From Rubrobacter tropicus (lineage in GTDB: Bacteria > Actinomycetota > Rubrobacteria > Rubrobacterales > Rubrobacteraceae), in NCBI RefSeq assembly GCF_011492945.1, contig NZ_CP045119.1:2852001-2916000 (forward strand): a stretch of 64,000 nt of DNA, given 5' to 3'. Below are positions 27,423 to 37,248 of this stretch, one piece after another. The notes beneath the pieces were generated by a model. That model had not been told where the DNA came from and ran no database searches. It saw only the letters and a list, made by a program, of their open reading frames with translations. Within the stretch, counting starts at the first letter, position 1, and each line of letters starts with the position of its first letter. Both the position numbers and the translations under genes were made by a program.

Positions 27423-27441
27423 AATAGTCCTCCAAATCACA

Positions 27442-27463
27442 GGGGCGGCACCATTGCCGCCCC
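27442..27463 (-). other. intercistronic hairpin between tuf and rpmG
   Basis: GGGGCGGCA and TGCCGCCCC form a 9-bp stem with a 4-base loop. There is no T run after it on either strand, so it is more likely an RNA processing or stability element than a terminator. Confidence 0.5.
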
Positions 27464-27484
27464 CGCCAAACCTACGTTATACCG

Positions 27485-28687
<1,203 letters not shown>

Positions 28688-28730
28688 CCGTGATCCTTTC
28701 TCGTTACCACAACTCTGGGGACAAAAATAG

Positions 28731-28804
28731 TAGCGGCGGCAGGACTCGAACCTGCGACACGCGGATTATGATTCCGCTGCTCTAACCGACTGAGCTACGC
28801 CGCC
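28731..28804 (-). tRNA. tRNA-Met (elongator type, anticodon CAT)
   Basis: Acceptor GGCGGCG with CGCCGCT (terminal G-U), anticodon arm GCGGA-ATCATAA-TCCGC, T arm GCAGGTTCGAGTCCTGC. It lacks the three G-C pairs of the initiator. A lysidine-type tRNA-Ile2 with the same CAT anticodon cannot be excluded by eye. Confidence 0.88.
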
Positions 28805-28842
28805 ACGCCTATGTCGCGGACCGGGCCGAAACCCTATCCAAG

Positions 28843-28914
28843 AGCCCCCGAGCGGACTTGAACCGCTGACCCCCTCCTTACCATGGAGGTGCTCTACCAC
28901 TGAGCTACAGGGGC
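28843..28914 (-). tRNA. tRNA-Thr (anticodon GGT)
   Basis: Acceptor GCCCCTG/CGGGGGC (one U-G pair), anticodon arm CCTCC-ATGGTAA-GGAGG, T arm AGCGGTTCAAGTCCGCT, discriminator U, no encoded CCA. Confidence 0.92.
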
Positions 28915-28926
28915 GTATCCTTCTGG

Positions 28927-29008
<82 letters not shown>

Positions 29009-29100
29009 GGCCACGCCTCGCAACACCCTCGTGCGGAGCGCCCGAATATGGTAGCAAACGCAAGGTACTTTTCAACAAGCCACGGCACCACCAAAAACAG

Positions 29101-29172
29101 AGCCCGGGAAGGGAATCGAACCCCCGACCGGCCGCTTACAAGGCGGCTGCTCTACCTCTGAGCTACCCGGGC
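29101..29172 (-). tRNA. tRNA-Thr (anticodon TGT)
   Basis: Acceptor GCCCGGG/CCCGGGC, anticodon arm GCCGC-CTTGTAA-GCGGC, T arm GGGGGTTCGATTCCCTT with two G-U pairs. First gene of the tRNA-tuf cluster; a TACAAT -10-like hexamer lies upstream on the minus strand at 29300-29305, with no good -35. Confidence 0.92.
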
Positions 29173-29212
29173 GCCTCGCCGCAGGCGACGCGCCGCACGC
29201 TTCGCCCTTCGG

Positions 29213-29389
29213 GCTTCGCTTGTCAGCACGCTCCGGCCCTCGCTTTCAGCTAAAAGCCTTCTGAGGCCAACTCGCTGACTCGTACCATGCGCCTCGGAGA
29301 TTGTAACAGCGCAAACCCCACGCCGACATCGCTATTGTTCTTTGCTGAAAGCCGGAGGTCGAAGACCGGAGCGTGCTGACAAGCGAAGC
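29213..29389. repeat. inverted intergenic repeat pair, 24-bp arms
   Basis: The 24 bases at 29213-29236 (containing TTGTCAGCACGCTCCGG) are the exact reverse complement of 29366-29389. Around both arms are GCTTTCAGC/GCTGAAAGC elements and short hairpins. The -10-like site of the tRNA operon lies between the arms. The 29173-29424 gap holds no gene. Related pieces occur at 44.4-44.7 kb. Confidence 0.8.
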
Positions 29390-29424
29390 GCCGGGCTGAG
29401 AGCGGAGGCGACAGCCGGAGCGTG

Positions 29425-29916
29425 CTACGTCCCTCGCCTGCGTATCTCTTCTAACTTTCGGATGGTCTCGGGCGACAGCCTGTCTGCAACACGGGACTTC
29501 CGCGGGACGTTGGGGTTCCGTGTTATTGCGGGGAGCTCGTCGAGGAGGTTGGCGAACTCGTGGGGGTGGCGCGGGTGGACCCGCGGGCGAGTGCTGTGCG
29601 TTGGAGGGCGAAGTCGGCCGTGTAGACGGTGGCGGAATCTTCCAGTCTCGAGAGGAGGCGCTCTATTTCGTCGTCGGCGGACTGGCCGGGGCGCTGTAGA
29701 CGATGCGGACGGCGCCGCCGGCGAGGGATTCTTCTTTGCGGGGGTCGGGGCGCGGTGGGCGTCGAAGACGACGATGATGGCGCGGCCGATCCAGCCCGCC
29801 GCTTTCAGGGCGTCGGTTATGAGGAGTTCGCGGGCGGCGTCGAAGGTTTCGGCGTCGCGGTAGCGGTCCAGGGCGCCTATGACGTTGTAGGCGTCCAGGA
29901 TGAGGTACGACGGCAC
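29425..29916 (-). pseudogene. NYN-domain RNase (Rae1/YacP family), multiply frameshifted
   Basis: Rae1 cleaves mRNA on the ribosome in Bacillus; it belongs to the NYN/PIN-like nucleases. The first 55 residues match (SYLILDAYNVIGALDRYRD, IIVVFDAHR with the acidic residues). The frame then changes: DPRKEESLAGGAVRIVYSAP reads in a second frame, GQSADDEIERLLSRLEDSATVYTADFALQRTALARG in a third, and the first resumes with HPHEFANLLDELPA to the end. Each change fits the loss of one C in a C run (about 29755-29760, 29685-29695, 29560-29580). No stop arises, so a 163-residue frame stays open. Decay or assembly error are both possible. The place after rlmB is that of rae1 in Bacillus. Confidence 0.75.
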
Positions 29917-29917
29917 G

Positions 29918-30613
29918 CTACCCCCTCTGCCTGCGCGCCTCGTACGCCAGCACGGCCGCGGCCACGGAGACGTTCAGGGACGAGACGGCGCCCAGCATCG
30001 GTACGGACACTGTCCCGTCGCACGCCTCGCGTACCAGCCGCCTCACGCCCTTGCCCTCGCTGCCCAGAACGAAGGCCACGGGCCCGTCCAGGTCGAGCTT
30101 CGCGTAGTCCGTCCCCCCGGCTTCCGCGGCGTAGACCCAGACGTTCGCCGCCTTCATCTCGTCGACCGCCCGCTTCAGGTTCGTCACCCTGGCGACGCGG
30201 ACGTGTTCGCTGGCGCCGGCGCTCGCCTTGACGGCCGCCGCCGTCACCCCGACGGCCTTGTCCTTCGGGATCACGACCCCGCTCGCCCCCGCCCCGTCCG
30301 CGGCCCGCAACACCGCCCCGAGGTTGCGCGGGTCCGTCACGCCGTCAAGAACCAGGATCAAAGGCTCGGGGATGGCCAGGATCTCCTCCAGGCCGGAGTA
30401 CGGATAGGATTCCACCCGCGCCACGACGCCCTGGTGGACCCCGCCCCGCGCCAAATCCTCCACCCTGTCCCGAAGAACTTTCTTGACGGGCACGCCGCCG
30501 GCCGCCGCCCGGACTTCCCCGTTGCCCGAAGAATCGAGGACTTCCAGGACCTTCCGCCGACGGCTCTTCAGCGCCTCGACGACGGGACGGATGCCGTAGA
30601 TGGTCTCGGGCAT
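29918..30613 (-). CDS. rlmB: 23S rRNA 2'-O-methyltransferase, TrmH/SpoU family
   Basis: SPOUT-class RNA methyltransferase; the family member next to cysS methylates G2251 of 23S rRNA. The protein has 231 residues. N-terminal substrate-binding domain: MPETIYGIRPVVEALKSRRRKVLEV. The knotted domain has motif 1 (LVLDGVTDPRNLGAVLRAADGAGASGVV), motif 2 (FVLGSEGKGVRRLVREACDG) and motif 3 (VPMLGAVSSLNVSVAAAVLAYEARRQ). It lies 3 bases after cysS. Confidence 0.92.
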   Translation of the reverse strand: MPETIYGIRPVVEALKSRRRKVLEVLDSSGNGEVRAAAGGVPVKKVLRDRVEDLARGGVHQGVVARVESYPYSGLEEILAIPEPLILVLDGVTDPRNLGAVLRAADGAGASGVVIPKDKAVGVTAAAVKASAGASEHVRVARVTNLKRAVDEMKAANVWVYAAEAGGTDYAKLDLDGPVAFVLGSEGKGVRRLVREACDGTVSVPMLGAVSSLNVSVAAAVLAYEARRQRG

Positions 30614-30616
30614 GGA

Positions 30617-32032
30617 CTACCGGCGGCTCAGGATGGGACCATCCGGGGTGTCCTCGACGGCCCATCCGGCCTCCGCGAGCTCCTCGCGCAGCCGGTCCGC
30701 CGTGGCCCAGTCCTTCGCCCGCCGGGCCAACTCCCTGTTGGCGGCCAGGCCGAGGACCTCTTCGCCCGGCTCCTCCGTATACCGGACGCGCACGCCGCCC
30801 ACCTCCACGGCAAGCTCCCGCGCGAGGTCGAACCCGAAGACGGTCATGACCTCCTCTATCGCCCCCGCAAGCGACCCGAACTCGCCCGCGGACTCGGGTC
30901 GGTCGGAGATCTCGCGCGCCGCCCGGTTGGCCGCCTCGAAGAGCGTCGCCACTACCTCGGGCGTGTTGAAATCGTCCCGCATCGCCTCGTCGAACCGCCC
31001 GCGAAGTCCGGCCGCGAGTTCGTCGGAGAGTTCGGAGGACGTATCCGGGTCCGAGATCTGGCGGTAGAGGCGGAGCAACCGTTCGTAGGAGCGGCGTTTC
31101 TCTTCCAGGATCTCCGCTGAATACTCGATTGGCTGCGAGTAGTGGCTCTGGAGCAGCCACATCCTGACGGCGTTGCGTCCGTGGAGTTTCACGGCACGCT
31201 GGACGTCGAGCACGTTGCCGACGGACTTCGCCATCTTGTCCGTCCCCCCGAAGGTCACCATCCCGTGGTGCGCCCAGGCTCGGACGAACGTGTGCTCCGG
31301 GTGGGCCGCGGCGCTCTGGGCGAGCTCGTTCTCGTGGTGCGGGAACCGGATGTCCGTGCCGCCACCGTGGATGTCCGCGCCTTCCGGCAGGTGCTTTTCG
31401 ACCATCGCCGAGCACTCGATGTGCCAACCGGGACGGCCCCGCCCCCACGGGCTCTCCCATTCGGGCTCGCCCGGTTTGGAGGCTTTCCAGAGCGCGAAGT
31501 CTAGCGGGCTCCGCTTGTCGTCCGTCTGGCCTTTCTCCGTCTCTCGCATCTCCCTCGGGTTCTGGTGGCTCAAGGAGCCGTAGCCCGGAAAGCTCTCGAC
31601 CGAGTAGTAGACGTCGCCGTTGCCCGGGGCGTAGGCGTGGCCCTTCTCGACGAGTTCCTCTATCAGGGAGATCATCTCGGGTATATGCTGCGTCGCCCGC
31701 GGCTCTACGTCAGGCAGACCTATGCCGAGCATCTCCAGCCGCCCGTGGAACGAGTCCGTGTAGCGGTCGACGACCTCCTGCCAGGAGGCGCCCTCGGCGT
31801 TGGCCTTGGCAATGATCTTGTCCTCGATGTCCGTGATGTTCTGGACGAACGTCACGTCGTAATCCCGGCTCCTCAGGTACCGGACCACCACGTCCCAGAA
31901 CAAAGGGGCCCGCGCGTTCCCTATGTGGATGTGGTCGTAGACCGTGGGACCACAGACGTACAGGCCGACCTTCCCGTCCCGCCCGACCTCGACCATCCCG
32001 CCGCTCAAGCTGTCCCGCACGAATACGCTCAT
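30617..32032 (-). CDS. cysS: cysteinyl-tRNA synthetase
   Basis: Class I aminoacyl-tRNA synthetase with a catalytic zinc, 471 residues. CGPTVYDHIHIGNAR contains the first zinc Cys and the HIGH motif. The ECSAMVEKHLP and GGTDIRFPHHENELAQS blocks supply the remaining ligands, and the KMSKS loop appears as KMAKSVGN. The C-terminal anticodon-binding part is complete (LREELAEAGWAVEDTPDGP). The KMAKS variant is the only departure seen. Confidence 0.95.
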   Translation of the reverse strand: MSVFVRDSLSGGMVEVGRDGKVGLYVCGPTVYDHIHIGNARAPLFWDVVVRYLRSRDYDVTFVQNITDIEDKIIAKANAEGASWQEVVDRYTDSFHGRLEMLGIGLPDVEPRATQHIPEMISLIEELVEKGHAYAPGNGDVYYSVESFPGYGSLSHQNPREMRETEKGQTDDKRSPLDFALWKASKPGEPEWESPWGRGRPGWHIECSAMVEKHLPEGADIHGGGTDIRFPHHENELAQSAAAHPEHTFVRAWAHHGMVTFGGTDKMAKSVGNVLDVQRAVKLHGRNAVRMWLLQSHYSQPIEYSAEILEEKRRSYERLLRLYRQISDPDTSSELSDELAAGLRGRFDEAMRDDFNTPEVVATLFEAANRAAREISDRPESAGEFGSLAGAIEEVMTVFGFDLARELAVEVGGVRVRYTEEPGEEVLGLAANRELARRAKDWATADRLREELAEAGWAVEDTPDGPILSRR

Positions 32033-32160
32033 GGCCTTAGTCTAGCCTGTCTACGAGACTCTATCCGGCGGAGACCCGACCGCACGTCGCTTCGATCTTC
32101 CAAAACGGAACGCCGGAGAAGGAGTGCGCCCAGATAGTCCCCGAGATCTTTGTGCCAAAC

Positions 32161-33474
32161 TCAGTCGAACTCCTCGGCGGACGGTTTGCTCCGAACTCCA
32201 TCCTTTGCATACTTGATCCGCTTTCGAGCTTCTTTGGTACCGAGCACTGCGAGCACCAGCCCCATCTCAGGCCCCCTGTTCTTGCCCGTGAGGGCCAGGC
32301 GTAGCGGGTGCAACAGGTCACGGATCTTCATGCTCCGCTCCTTTGCCCAGGCGCGCAGTTCCTGGACAATATCCCTTGCTTCGCTCACGTCCGAGAGGGA
32401 TCGGCATTCGAGCATCGTCGCCGTGTGGGCAAAGACCTCCGTGGCGGAGTCCGGCAGTTCTTCCAGGAAAGTCGCGGGGTCTATTGGAGCCATGATCTCG
32501 TCCAGCAGACGGGGGGCGTCGGAGAGCACGCGGGCCTCCTCCCGGATCACCTCCAGAGCCGCCGCCTCCCGCCCCTCCGGCAACGGACCGTCTAAGAACG
32601 GCTCGACGCGCCGGCGAAGTTCGTCTGGCGACAACCTTCTGATGTGCCTGGCGTCGAAGAAGAGCAGGCGGTCGATGTCGAAGGTGGACGGGCTCGCGCC
32701 GAGACGCGAAGGGTCCCACTCACGAACCAGTTCGTCCAGGTCGGCGAAGTCTTCTTTGCCCGCCGGGTGGGTCCAGCCGAGGAGCGCGAGGTGGTTGATG
32801 AGGGCTTCCGGCAAGTAACCTTCCTGCCGGTAGTCGGCGACGCTGGCGGCGCCGTGGCGTTTGGAGAGCTTCTTGCCGTCGGGGCCGAGGATGACGCCGA
32901 GGTGGACGAAGCCCGGCTCCGCGAGGCCGAGCGCCCGGTACAGGAGGACTTGGCGGCCGGTGTTCGGGAGGTGCTCCTCGCCCCGGATGACGTGCGAGAT
33001 GTTCATGTTCGCGTCGTCTACCACCGCGGCGAAGTTGTAGGAAGGGGTGCCGTCGGACTTCCGGATCACGAAGTCCTCCACCCGGCTGAACGGGACCTCG
33101 CCACGCAAGGCGTCACGAAACGTCCCGCTCCTGTCAGGCGGACGGAAGTAGAGCGCCCGCCGGCCGTCCTGGTCCGCGCTCTCGTAGGTCAGGCCCGCTT
33201 GCGTTAGGTTCTCAATCCCCTCTTCGTACGACTCCCCGCGTTCGCTCTGGCGGTACGGACCTTCGTCGAAGGAGAGGCCTAGCCATTCGAGGTCTTCGAG
33301 AAGCGCGGCCTCGAAATCGCGCGTGCTCCGGGACCGGTCCGTGTCCTCGATGCGGAGGAGGAGCCCGCCGCCGTGGTACTTCGCGAAGAGGAAGTTGAAG
33401 AGGGCCGTACGGGCGCCGCCGAGGTGGAGCATCCCAGTCGGGCTCGGGGCGAAGCGCGTCTTCGGCTCCGCCAT
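32161..33474 (-). CDS. gltX: glutamyl-tRNA synthetase
   Basis: Class I synthetase, 437 residues, somewhat shorter than the usual 465-490. RFAPSPTGMLHLGGARTALFNFLFAK holds the HIGH-like motif, and KKLSKRHGAASVADYRQEGYLPEALINHL the KMSKS-like loop. ILRIEDTDRSRS-type (LLRIEDTDRSRSTRD) binding residues are present. A companion Gln-tRNA amidotransferase was not seen in the window. The gap to cysS (32033-32160) shows no gene. Confidence 0.94.
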   Translation of the reverse strand: MAEPKTRFAPSPTGMLHLGGARTALFNFLFAKYHGGGLLLRIEDTDRSRSTRDFEAALLEDLEWLGLSFDEGPYRQSERGESYEEGIENLTQAGLTYESADQDGRRALYFRPPDRSGTFRDALRGEVPFSRVEDFVIRKSDGTPSYNFAAVVDDANMNISHVIRGEEHLPNTGRQVLLYRALGLAEPGFVHLGVILGPDGKKLSKRHGAASVADYRQEGYLPEALINHLALLGWTHPAGKEDFADLDELVREWDPSRLGASPSTFDIDRLLFFDARHIRRLSPDELRRRVEPFLDGPLPEGREAAALEVIREEARVLSDAPRLLDEIMAPIDPATFLEELPDSATEVFAHTATMLECRSLSDVSEARDIVQELRAWAKERSMKIRDLLHPLRLALTGKNRGPEMGLVLAVLGTKEARKRIKYAKDGVRSKPSAEEFD

Positions 33475-33478
33475 CGGC

Positions 33479-33958
33479 CTAACGCTCCTGCAGGAGGCAG
33501 ACGGCCTGGGCGGCGATCCCCTCCCCCCTGCCGGTGAAGCCGAGCCGCTCCGTCGTGGTGCCGCGCACGCTGACCCGCGAGAAGTCTACTTCCAGGGCGC
33601 CGGCGAGGTTCTTACGCATGGCGTCGCGGTGGTCCCGGATCTTGGGCCGCTCGCACATCACGACGGCGTCCACGTTGGCGACCTCCCACGAGCCGCCGAC
33701 GATGCGGCGAACCTCGCGCAGAAGCCCGATAGAGTCAGCGTCTCTCCACCGGGCATCCGTGTCCGGGAAGTAGTGGCCGATGTCTTCGAGGCCGGCGGCC
33801 CCCAGCAGCGCGTCGGTGACGGCGTGGGCGAGAACGTCCGCGTCGGAGTGGCCGAGGAGCCCCCGGTCGAACGGGATGTCCACGCCGCCGAGGACGAGCT
33901 TCCTGCCGTCCTCCGCCGCCGCGAACGCGTGGACGTCAACGCCGAGCCCAACCCGCAT
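33479..33958 (-). CDS. ispF: 2-C-methyl-D-erythritol 2,4-cyclodiphosphate synthase
   Basis: Fifth step of the MEP isoprenoid pathway; a zinc trimer. The 159 residues contain RVGLGVDVHAF and LGGVDIPFDRGLLGHSDADVLAHAVTDALLGAAGLEDIGHYFPDTDARW, including the metal-binding D-x-H and the conserved His. It starts one base inside the ispD stop (TGATG arrangement). Confidence 0.96.
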   Translation of the reverse strand: MRVGLGVDVHAFAAAEDGRKLVLGGVDIPFDRGLLGHSDADVLAHAVTDALLGAAGLEDIGHYFPDTDARWRDADSIGLLREVRRIVGGSWEVANVDAVVMCERPKIRDHRDAMRKNLAGALEVDFSRVSVRGTTTERLGFTGRGEGIAAQAVCLLQER

Positions 33959-34686
33959 CAGGTAGACGCTCCTGGTCGTGGGTCCCCTTCGCGCGCGGCG
34001 AGTATCGCCTCGGCGAGCACAAGATCTTCGGGCGAGGTCAGCTTTATGTTCGTTTTGTCGCCCTCGATCAAGAGCACCCGCCCCCCGTTCCGCTCGACGA
34101 GTGAGGCGTCGTCGGTTGCCGCGCCGAGGTACTCGTCGGGCGCCTCGTGGAGCCGCCGCAACAGACCGAGACGGAACGCCTGCGGGGTCTGGACGGCCCG
34201 GAGCTCCGTCCGGTCGAGCGTCTTCACGACCTCGCCGCCCCGCGCGACTTTTATGGTGTCCGAGACGGGGGTCGCAGGCACGACGCCGTCGGGATGGTCT
34301 TCGGCCGTCGCGGCCCCCACGATACGGTCTATGAGGTCAGGGGTGACGAGGCAGCGCGAGCCGTCGTGCACGAGGACGACGGTCTCGGGGTCCTCCTCGC
34401 AGAGTAAGAGCCCGCTCTTGGTGGACAACTGCCGGAAGGGACCCGGCTCGGCGCAACCGACGTACTTCGAGATGCCGGCCTCCTTCGCGAGCGACTCGAC
34501 GCGGGGCCGGTCGCCGACGGCGTAGACCCTGCCGACCGAGTCCGCCTCCTCGAAGGCCCGAAGCGTGTGGTAGAGCGCTGGCCTACCGCGGAGGGTCAGG
34601 AACTGTTTGGGTCGGCCCATGCGGGTGCCGAGCCCGCCGGCCAGCACGAGCGCTACAGCGGGAGGGTTCGCCATGGCGTTCGCCAA
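33958..34686 (-). CDS. ispD: 2-C-methyl-D-erythritol 4-phosphate cytidylyltransferase
   Basis: Third step of the MEP pathway (MEP + CTP to CDP-ME). The 242 residues show the nucleotide site ALVLAGGLGTRMGRPKQFLTLRGRPALYHTLRAF and the VLVHDGSRCLVTPDLIDRI and TPQAFRLGLL motifs. The start is uncertain: TTG at 34686 follows GAGGA by 9 bases, while ATG at 34674 (MANPPAVALV) fits the family length better. The next gene downstream is ispF. Confidence 0.94.
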   Translation of the reverse strand: MANAMANPPAVALVLAGGLGTRMGRPKQFLTLRGRPALYHTLRAFEEADSVGRVYAVGDRPRVESLAKEAGISKYVGCAEPGPFRQLSTKSGLLLCEEDPETVVLVHDGSRCLVTPDLIDRIVGAATAEDHPDGVVPATPVSDTIKVARGGEVVKTLDRTELRAVQTPQAFRLGLLRRLHEAPDEYLGAATDDASLVERNGGRVLLIEGDKTNIKLTSPEDLVLAEAILAAREGDPRPGAST

Positions 34687-34708
34687 CGCGCGGGGTCCTC
34701 GGAATTCG

Positions 34709-35794
34709 TCACATAACCTCGCCCGAGGTCTCCAAACTCCGCTGGCGTTCGAGGCCGCGCTGGATGGCGCGGGCGCGGGCCTGGCCGACGCCCTCGACCT
34801 CGTCGAGCTCCGCCTCGCTCGCTTCCAGAAGGTCCTTCAGGGAGCCGAACTCCCGGATCAGGCTCTCGGCCACCCGCCGCGGCAGACGCGGCACCCTCTC
34901 CAGCTGGCGGTAGCCCCGGGGTTTCAGGAAGAAGTCCTCCGTCCGGCCGACCGAATCGTAGCCGAGGGCGCGCGTGATCTCCTCGGCCTCCGAGAGCTGC
35001 TCGGGGGAGAAGTTCCTCAACCGCGTTCGGACCTCCCCGCAATCCACGCCTTCGGCGGCGTAGTCCCGGATCAGGGCATCGTACTGCTCCGGCACGTCGT
35101 GGAAGGCCTGCTCCAGCTGCATCTCGACCAGACGCCCCTCGCTCCCGAGCTCCCGCACGTAGGCCTCGACCTCCTCGGCTATCCGCACGGAATACTCGAA
35201 GTTGCCGATCGCCCCGACGACTTCCCGCAACGTGACGGCGCCGTCGTACTCGTGGACGGTCAGGGCGCGGGCCTCCTCGCGCAGCCTCCTCGTGAACTTC
35301 TCCAGGGTCGCTATCGCGGAGTTCGCCTTGGAGAGCACGACGCCGATGTCTTCCAGGACGAGCGGCCCGAAGTCGCCCTGGTACAGGCTCACGACGCGCC
35401 GCCGCTCGGAGACGACTATGACGAGGTCCCCGCTCTGCTGGGCCGTTCGGTGGCCCGCGAGGTGGCGCATCCCGGTCTCGTGAGACTCCAGGGTCGGGTC
35501 CGGGCTGAGCTGGACGTTGGCGTAGTGGATCACCGAGACGTTCGGCGAGAGGACTATGGCCCCGTCCATCTTCGCGAGCTCGTAGAGCCGCATCGGCGCG
35601 AAGTCCAGCCCGAGCTTCATCCCGCCCGAGATGATGCCGAGGTTTTCGAGCTTCTCGGGCCTGGAGACGACGATGAGCGCGCCGTTGTGAGCCCGGATCA
35701 CGTTCTCTATGGCCTCCCTGAGGTCCGTTCCGGGGGCCACGAGCCTGAGCGCGCCGACCAGTTCGTCCGGCATCGTTCTGCGGGACGGGCTCAC
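34709..35794 (-). CDS. disA: diadenylate cyclase / DNA integrity scanning protein DisA
   Basis: Makes c-di-AMP and binds branched DNA as an octamer. The 361 residues have the DAC domain (about 10-145) with DGA at 77-79, a helical spine, and a C-terminal HhH DNA-binding domain (LLEASEAELDEVEGVGQARARAIQRGL). Where other DisA proteins have the RHR motif, this one reads GMRHLAGHRTA, that is RHL at 110-112 with no change in spacing. The GTG start at 35794 overlaps the radA stop by 4 bases; ATG 35773 is an alternative. Confidence 0.93.
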   Translation of the reverse strand: MSPSRRTMPDELVGALRLVAPGTDLREAIENVIRAHNGALIVVSRPEKLENLGIISGGMKLGLDFAPMRLYELAKMDGAIVLSPNVSVIHYANVQLSPDPTLESHETGMRHLAGHRTAQQSGDLVIVVSERRRVVSLYQGDFGPLVLEDIGVVLSKANSAIATLEKFTRRLREEARALTVHEYDGAVTLREVVGAIGNFEYSVRIAEEVEAYVRELGSEGRLVEMQLEQAFHDVPEQYDALIRDYAAEGVDCGEVRTRLRNFSPEQLSEAEEITRALGYDSVGRTEDFFLKPRGYRQLERVPRLPRRVAESLIREFGSLKDLLEASEAELDEVEGVGQARARAIQRGLERQRSLETSGEVM

Positions 35795-37173
35795 AGTAGC
35801 GCCACCGCCACGGCCTCCTCGAGCGTACTGACCTCGATCACGCTCGCGTCCTTCCTGGTTCTTGCATCAAACCCCTCGTCCGACGTTCCTTCGGGCCTGA
35901 TTATACGCCCATACCCCATCTTCAAGACTTCCCCCGTACGCCGCGGCGCCCCGGAGACGAACCTCACGTCCCCGGTCAACCCGACCTCCCCGAAGCAGGC
36001 CGTCCCTTTTCCGACGGGCTTGTCCCGCAGCGCGGAGGCTATCGCGAGCGCCACCCCGAGGTCGGCCGCCGGCTCCTCGACCCGCACCCCGCCCGTCACG
36101 TTGACGTAGACGTCCTGGTCGGCCAGCGAGAGGCCGGCGCGCCGCGCCAGCACCGCGCAGAGCATGTTCACCCGGCCCGTATCGACGCCGTTGGCGATCC
36201 TGCGCGGGTTCGCGAGCGGGCTGGGTGCTACCAGGCTCTCTATCTCGACCAGCATCGGCCGCGTCCCCTCCAGCAAACACACCGTCGCCACCCCCGAGGG
36301 CATCTTCTCCTCCCTCTTGGAGAGGAAGAAAGCCGACGGGTCCTCGACCTCGACCATCCCCCGGCCCGTCATCTCGAAGACCCCGATCTCGTTGGTCGAA
36401 CCGAACCGGTTCTTCAAGGCCCGCAAAACCCGGAAAGACTGGAACCTGTCCCCCTCGAACTGGAGGACCGTGTCGACCATGTGCTCCAAAACCCGCGGCC
36501 CCGCGATGGACCCGTCCTTCGTGACGTGGCCCACCAGGACCACGGCTATCCCCTCGCTCTTTGCCAGCCGCATCAGCCTGGCCGCGCACTCGCGCACCTG
36601 CCCGACCCCTCCCGGGGCACCGGAGAGTTCGGGCGAGTAGAGCGTCTGGATCGAATCGACGACGACGACGGTCGGGCGCTCCTCCAGTATGGTCGCCTCG
36701 ATGACGTCCACGTCCGTCTCCGAGAGCACGCTGAAACCCGCGCCCTGCACCCCGAGCCGCTTCGCGGAGAGCGCCACCTGCCGCGGCGACTCCTCGCCGG
36801 AGACCATCAGGCAGCCCTCGCCGAGGTGGCCCATCACCTGCAACAGCAGCGTGCTCTTGCCGACGCCGGGCTCCCCGCCGACGAGGACCATAGAGCCCGG
36901 GACTATGCCGCCGCCGAGTACCCGGTCGAGTTCCGCGACGCTCGTGCCGATCCGGCCTCCGTCGGCGGCTGCCTCGACCTGATCCAACCTCAGCGTCCTG
37001 CCTGCCGCCCCCGTCTTCTTCCTCGTCGCCCGCTCCGCGAAGCCGACCACCTTCTTCGCCTCGCGCGCCTCCTCGACGAACGTACTCCACTCCCCGCAAT
37101 CGGGACAGCGCCCGAGCCACTTCGGAGCCTGGTGCCCGCAGTTCGAGCAAACGTAAAGCGTCTTTGTAGCCAT
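35791..37173 (-). CDS. radA: DNA repair protein RadA (Sms)
   Basis: Branch-migration helicase of recombination. The 460 residues from ATG 37173 hold a zinc finger (CSNCGHQAPKWLGRCPDCGEW) and a RecA-like core with Walker A GGEPGVGKSTLLLQ. The RadA-specific KNRFGSTNEIGVFEM motif and a C-terminal Lon-like domain (CLLEGTRPMLVEIESLV, DVYVNVTGGVRVEEPAADLGVALAIASA) follow. Eighteen upstream codons are open, but a TACAAT -10-like site sits inside them, 6 bases before this ATG. Confidence 0.95.
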   Translation of the reverse strand: MATKTLYVCSNCGHQAPKWLGRCPDCGEWSTFVEEAREAKKVVGFAERATRKKTGAAGRTLRLDQVEAAADGGRIGTSVAELDRVLGGGIVPGSMVLVGGEPGVGKSTLLLQVMGHLGEGCLMVSGEESPRQVALSAKRLGVQGAGFSVLSETDVDVIEATILEERPTVVVVDSIQTLYSPELSGAPGGVGQVRECAARLMRLAKSEGIAVVLVGHVTKDGSIAGPRVLEHMVDTVLQFEGDRFQSFRVLRALKNRFGSTNEIGVFEMTGRGMVEVEDPSAFFLSKREEKMPSGVATVCLLEGTRPMLVEIESLVAPSPLANPRRIANGVDTGRVNMLCAVLARRAGLSLADQDVYVNVTGGVRVEEPAADLGVALAIASALRDKPVGKGTACFGEVGLTGDVRFVSGAPRRTGEVLKMGYGRIIRPEGTSDEGFDARTRKDASVIEVSTLEEAVAVALL

Positions 37174-37248
37174 GACCTGATTGTACGGGATAGGACCTTG
37201 CAGGACGGCGCCTTGTTTGACGTTCACTCCCGTCGCTACAATGGCTTC

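Noticed and set aside
28731-28804. Reading the CAT tRNA as initiator tRNA
   Set aside because: The anticodon stem lacks the three G-C pairs and position 1-72 is paired (G-U); the true initiator is at 54.3 and 62.1 kb.
34709-35794. A four-residue insertion in the DisA RHR motif
   Set aside because: Counting residues to the next conserved LVI block shows equal length, so it is a substitution (RHR to RHL), not an insertion.
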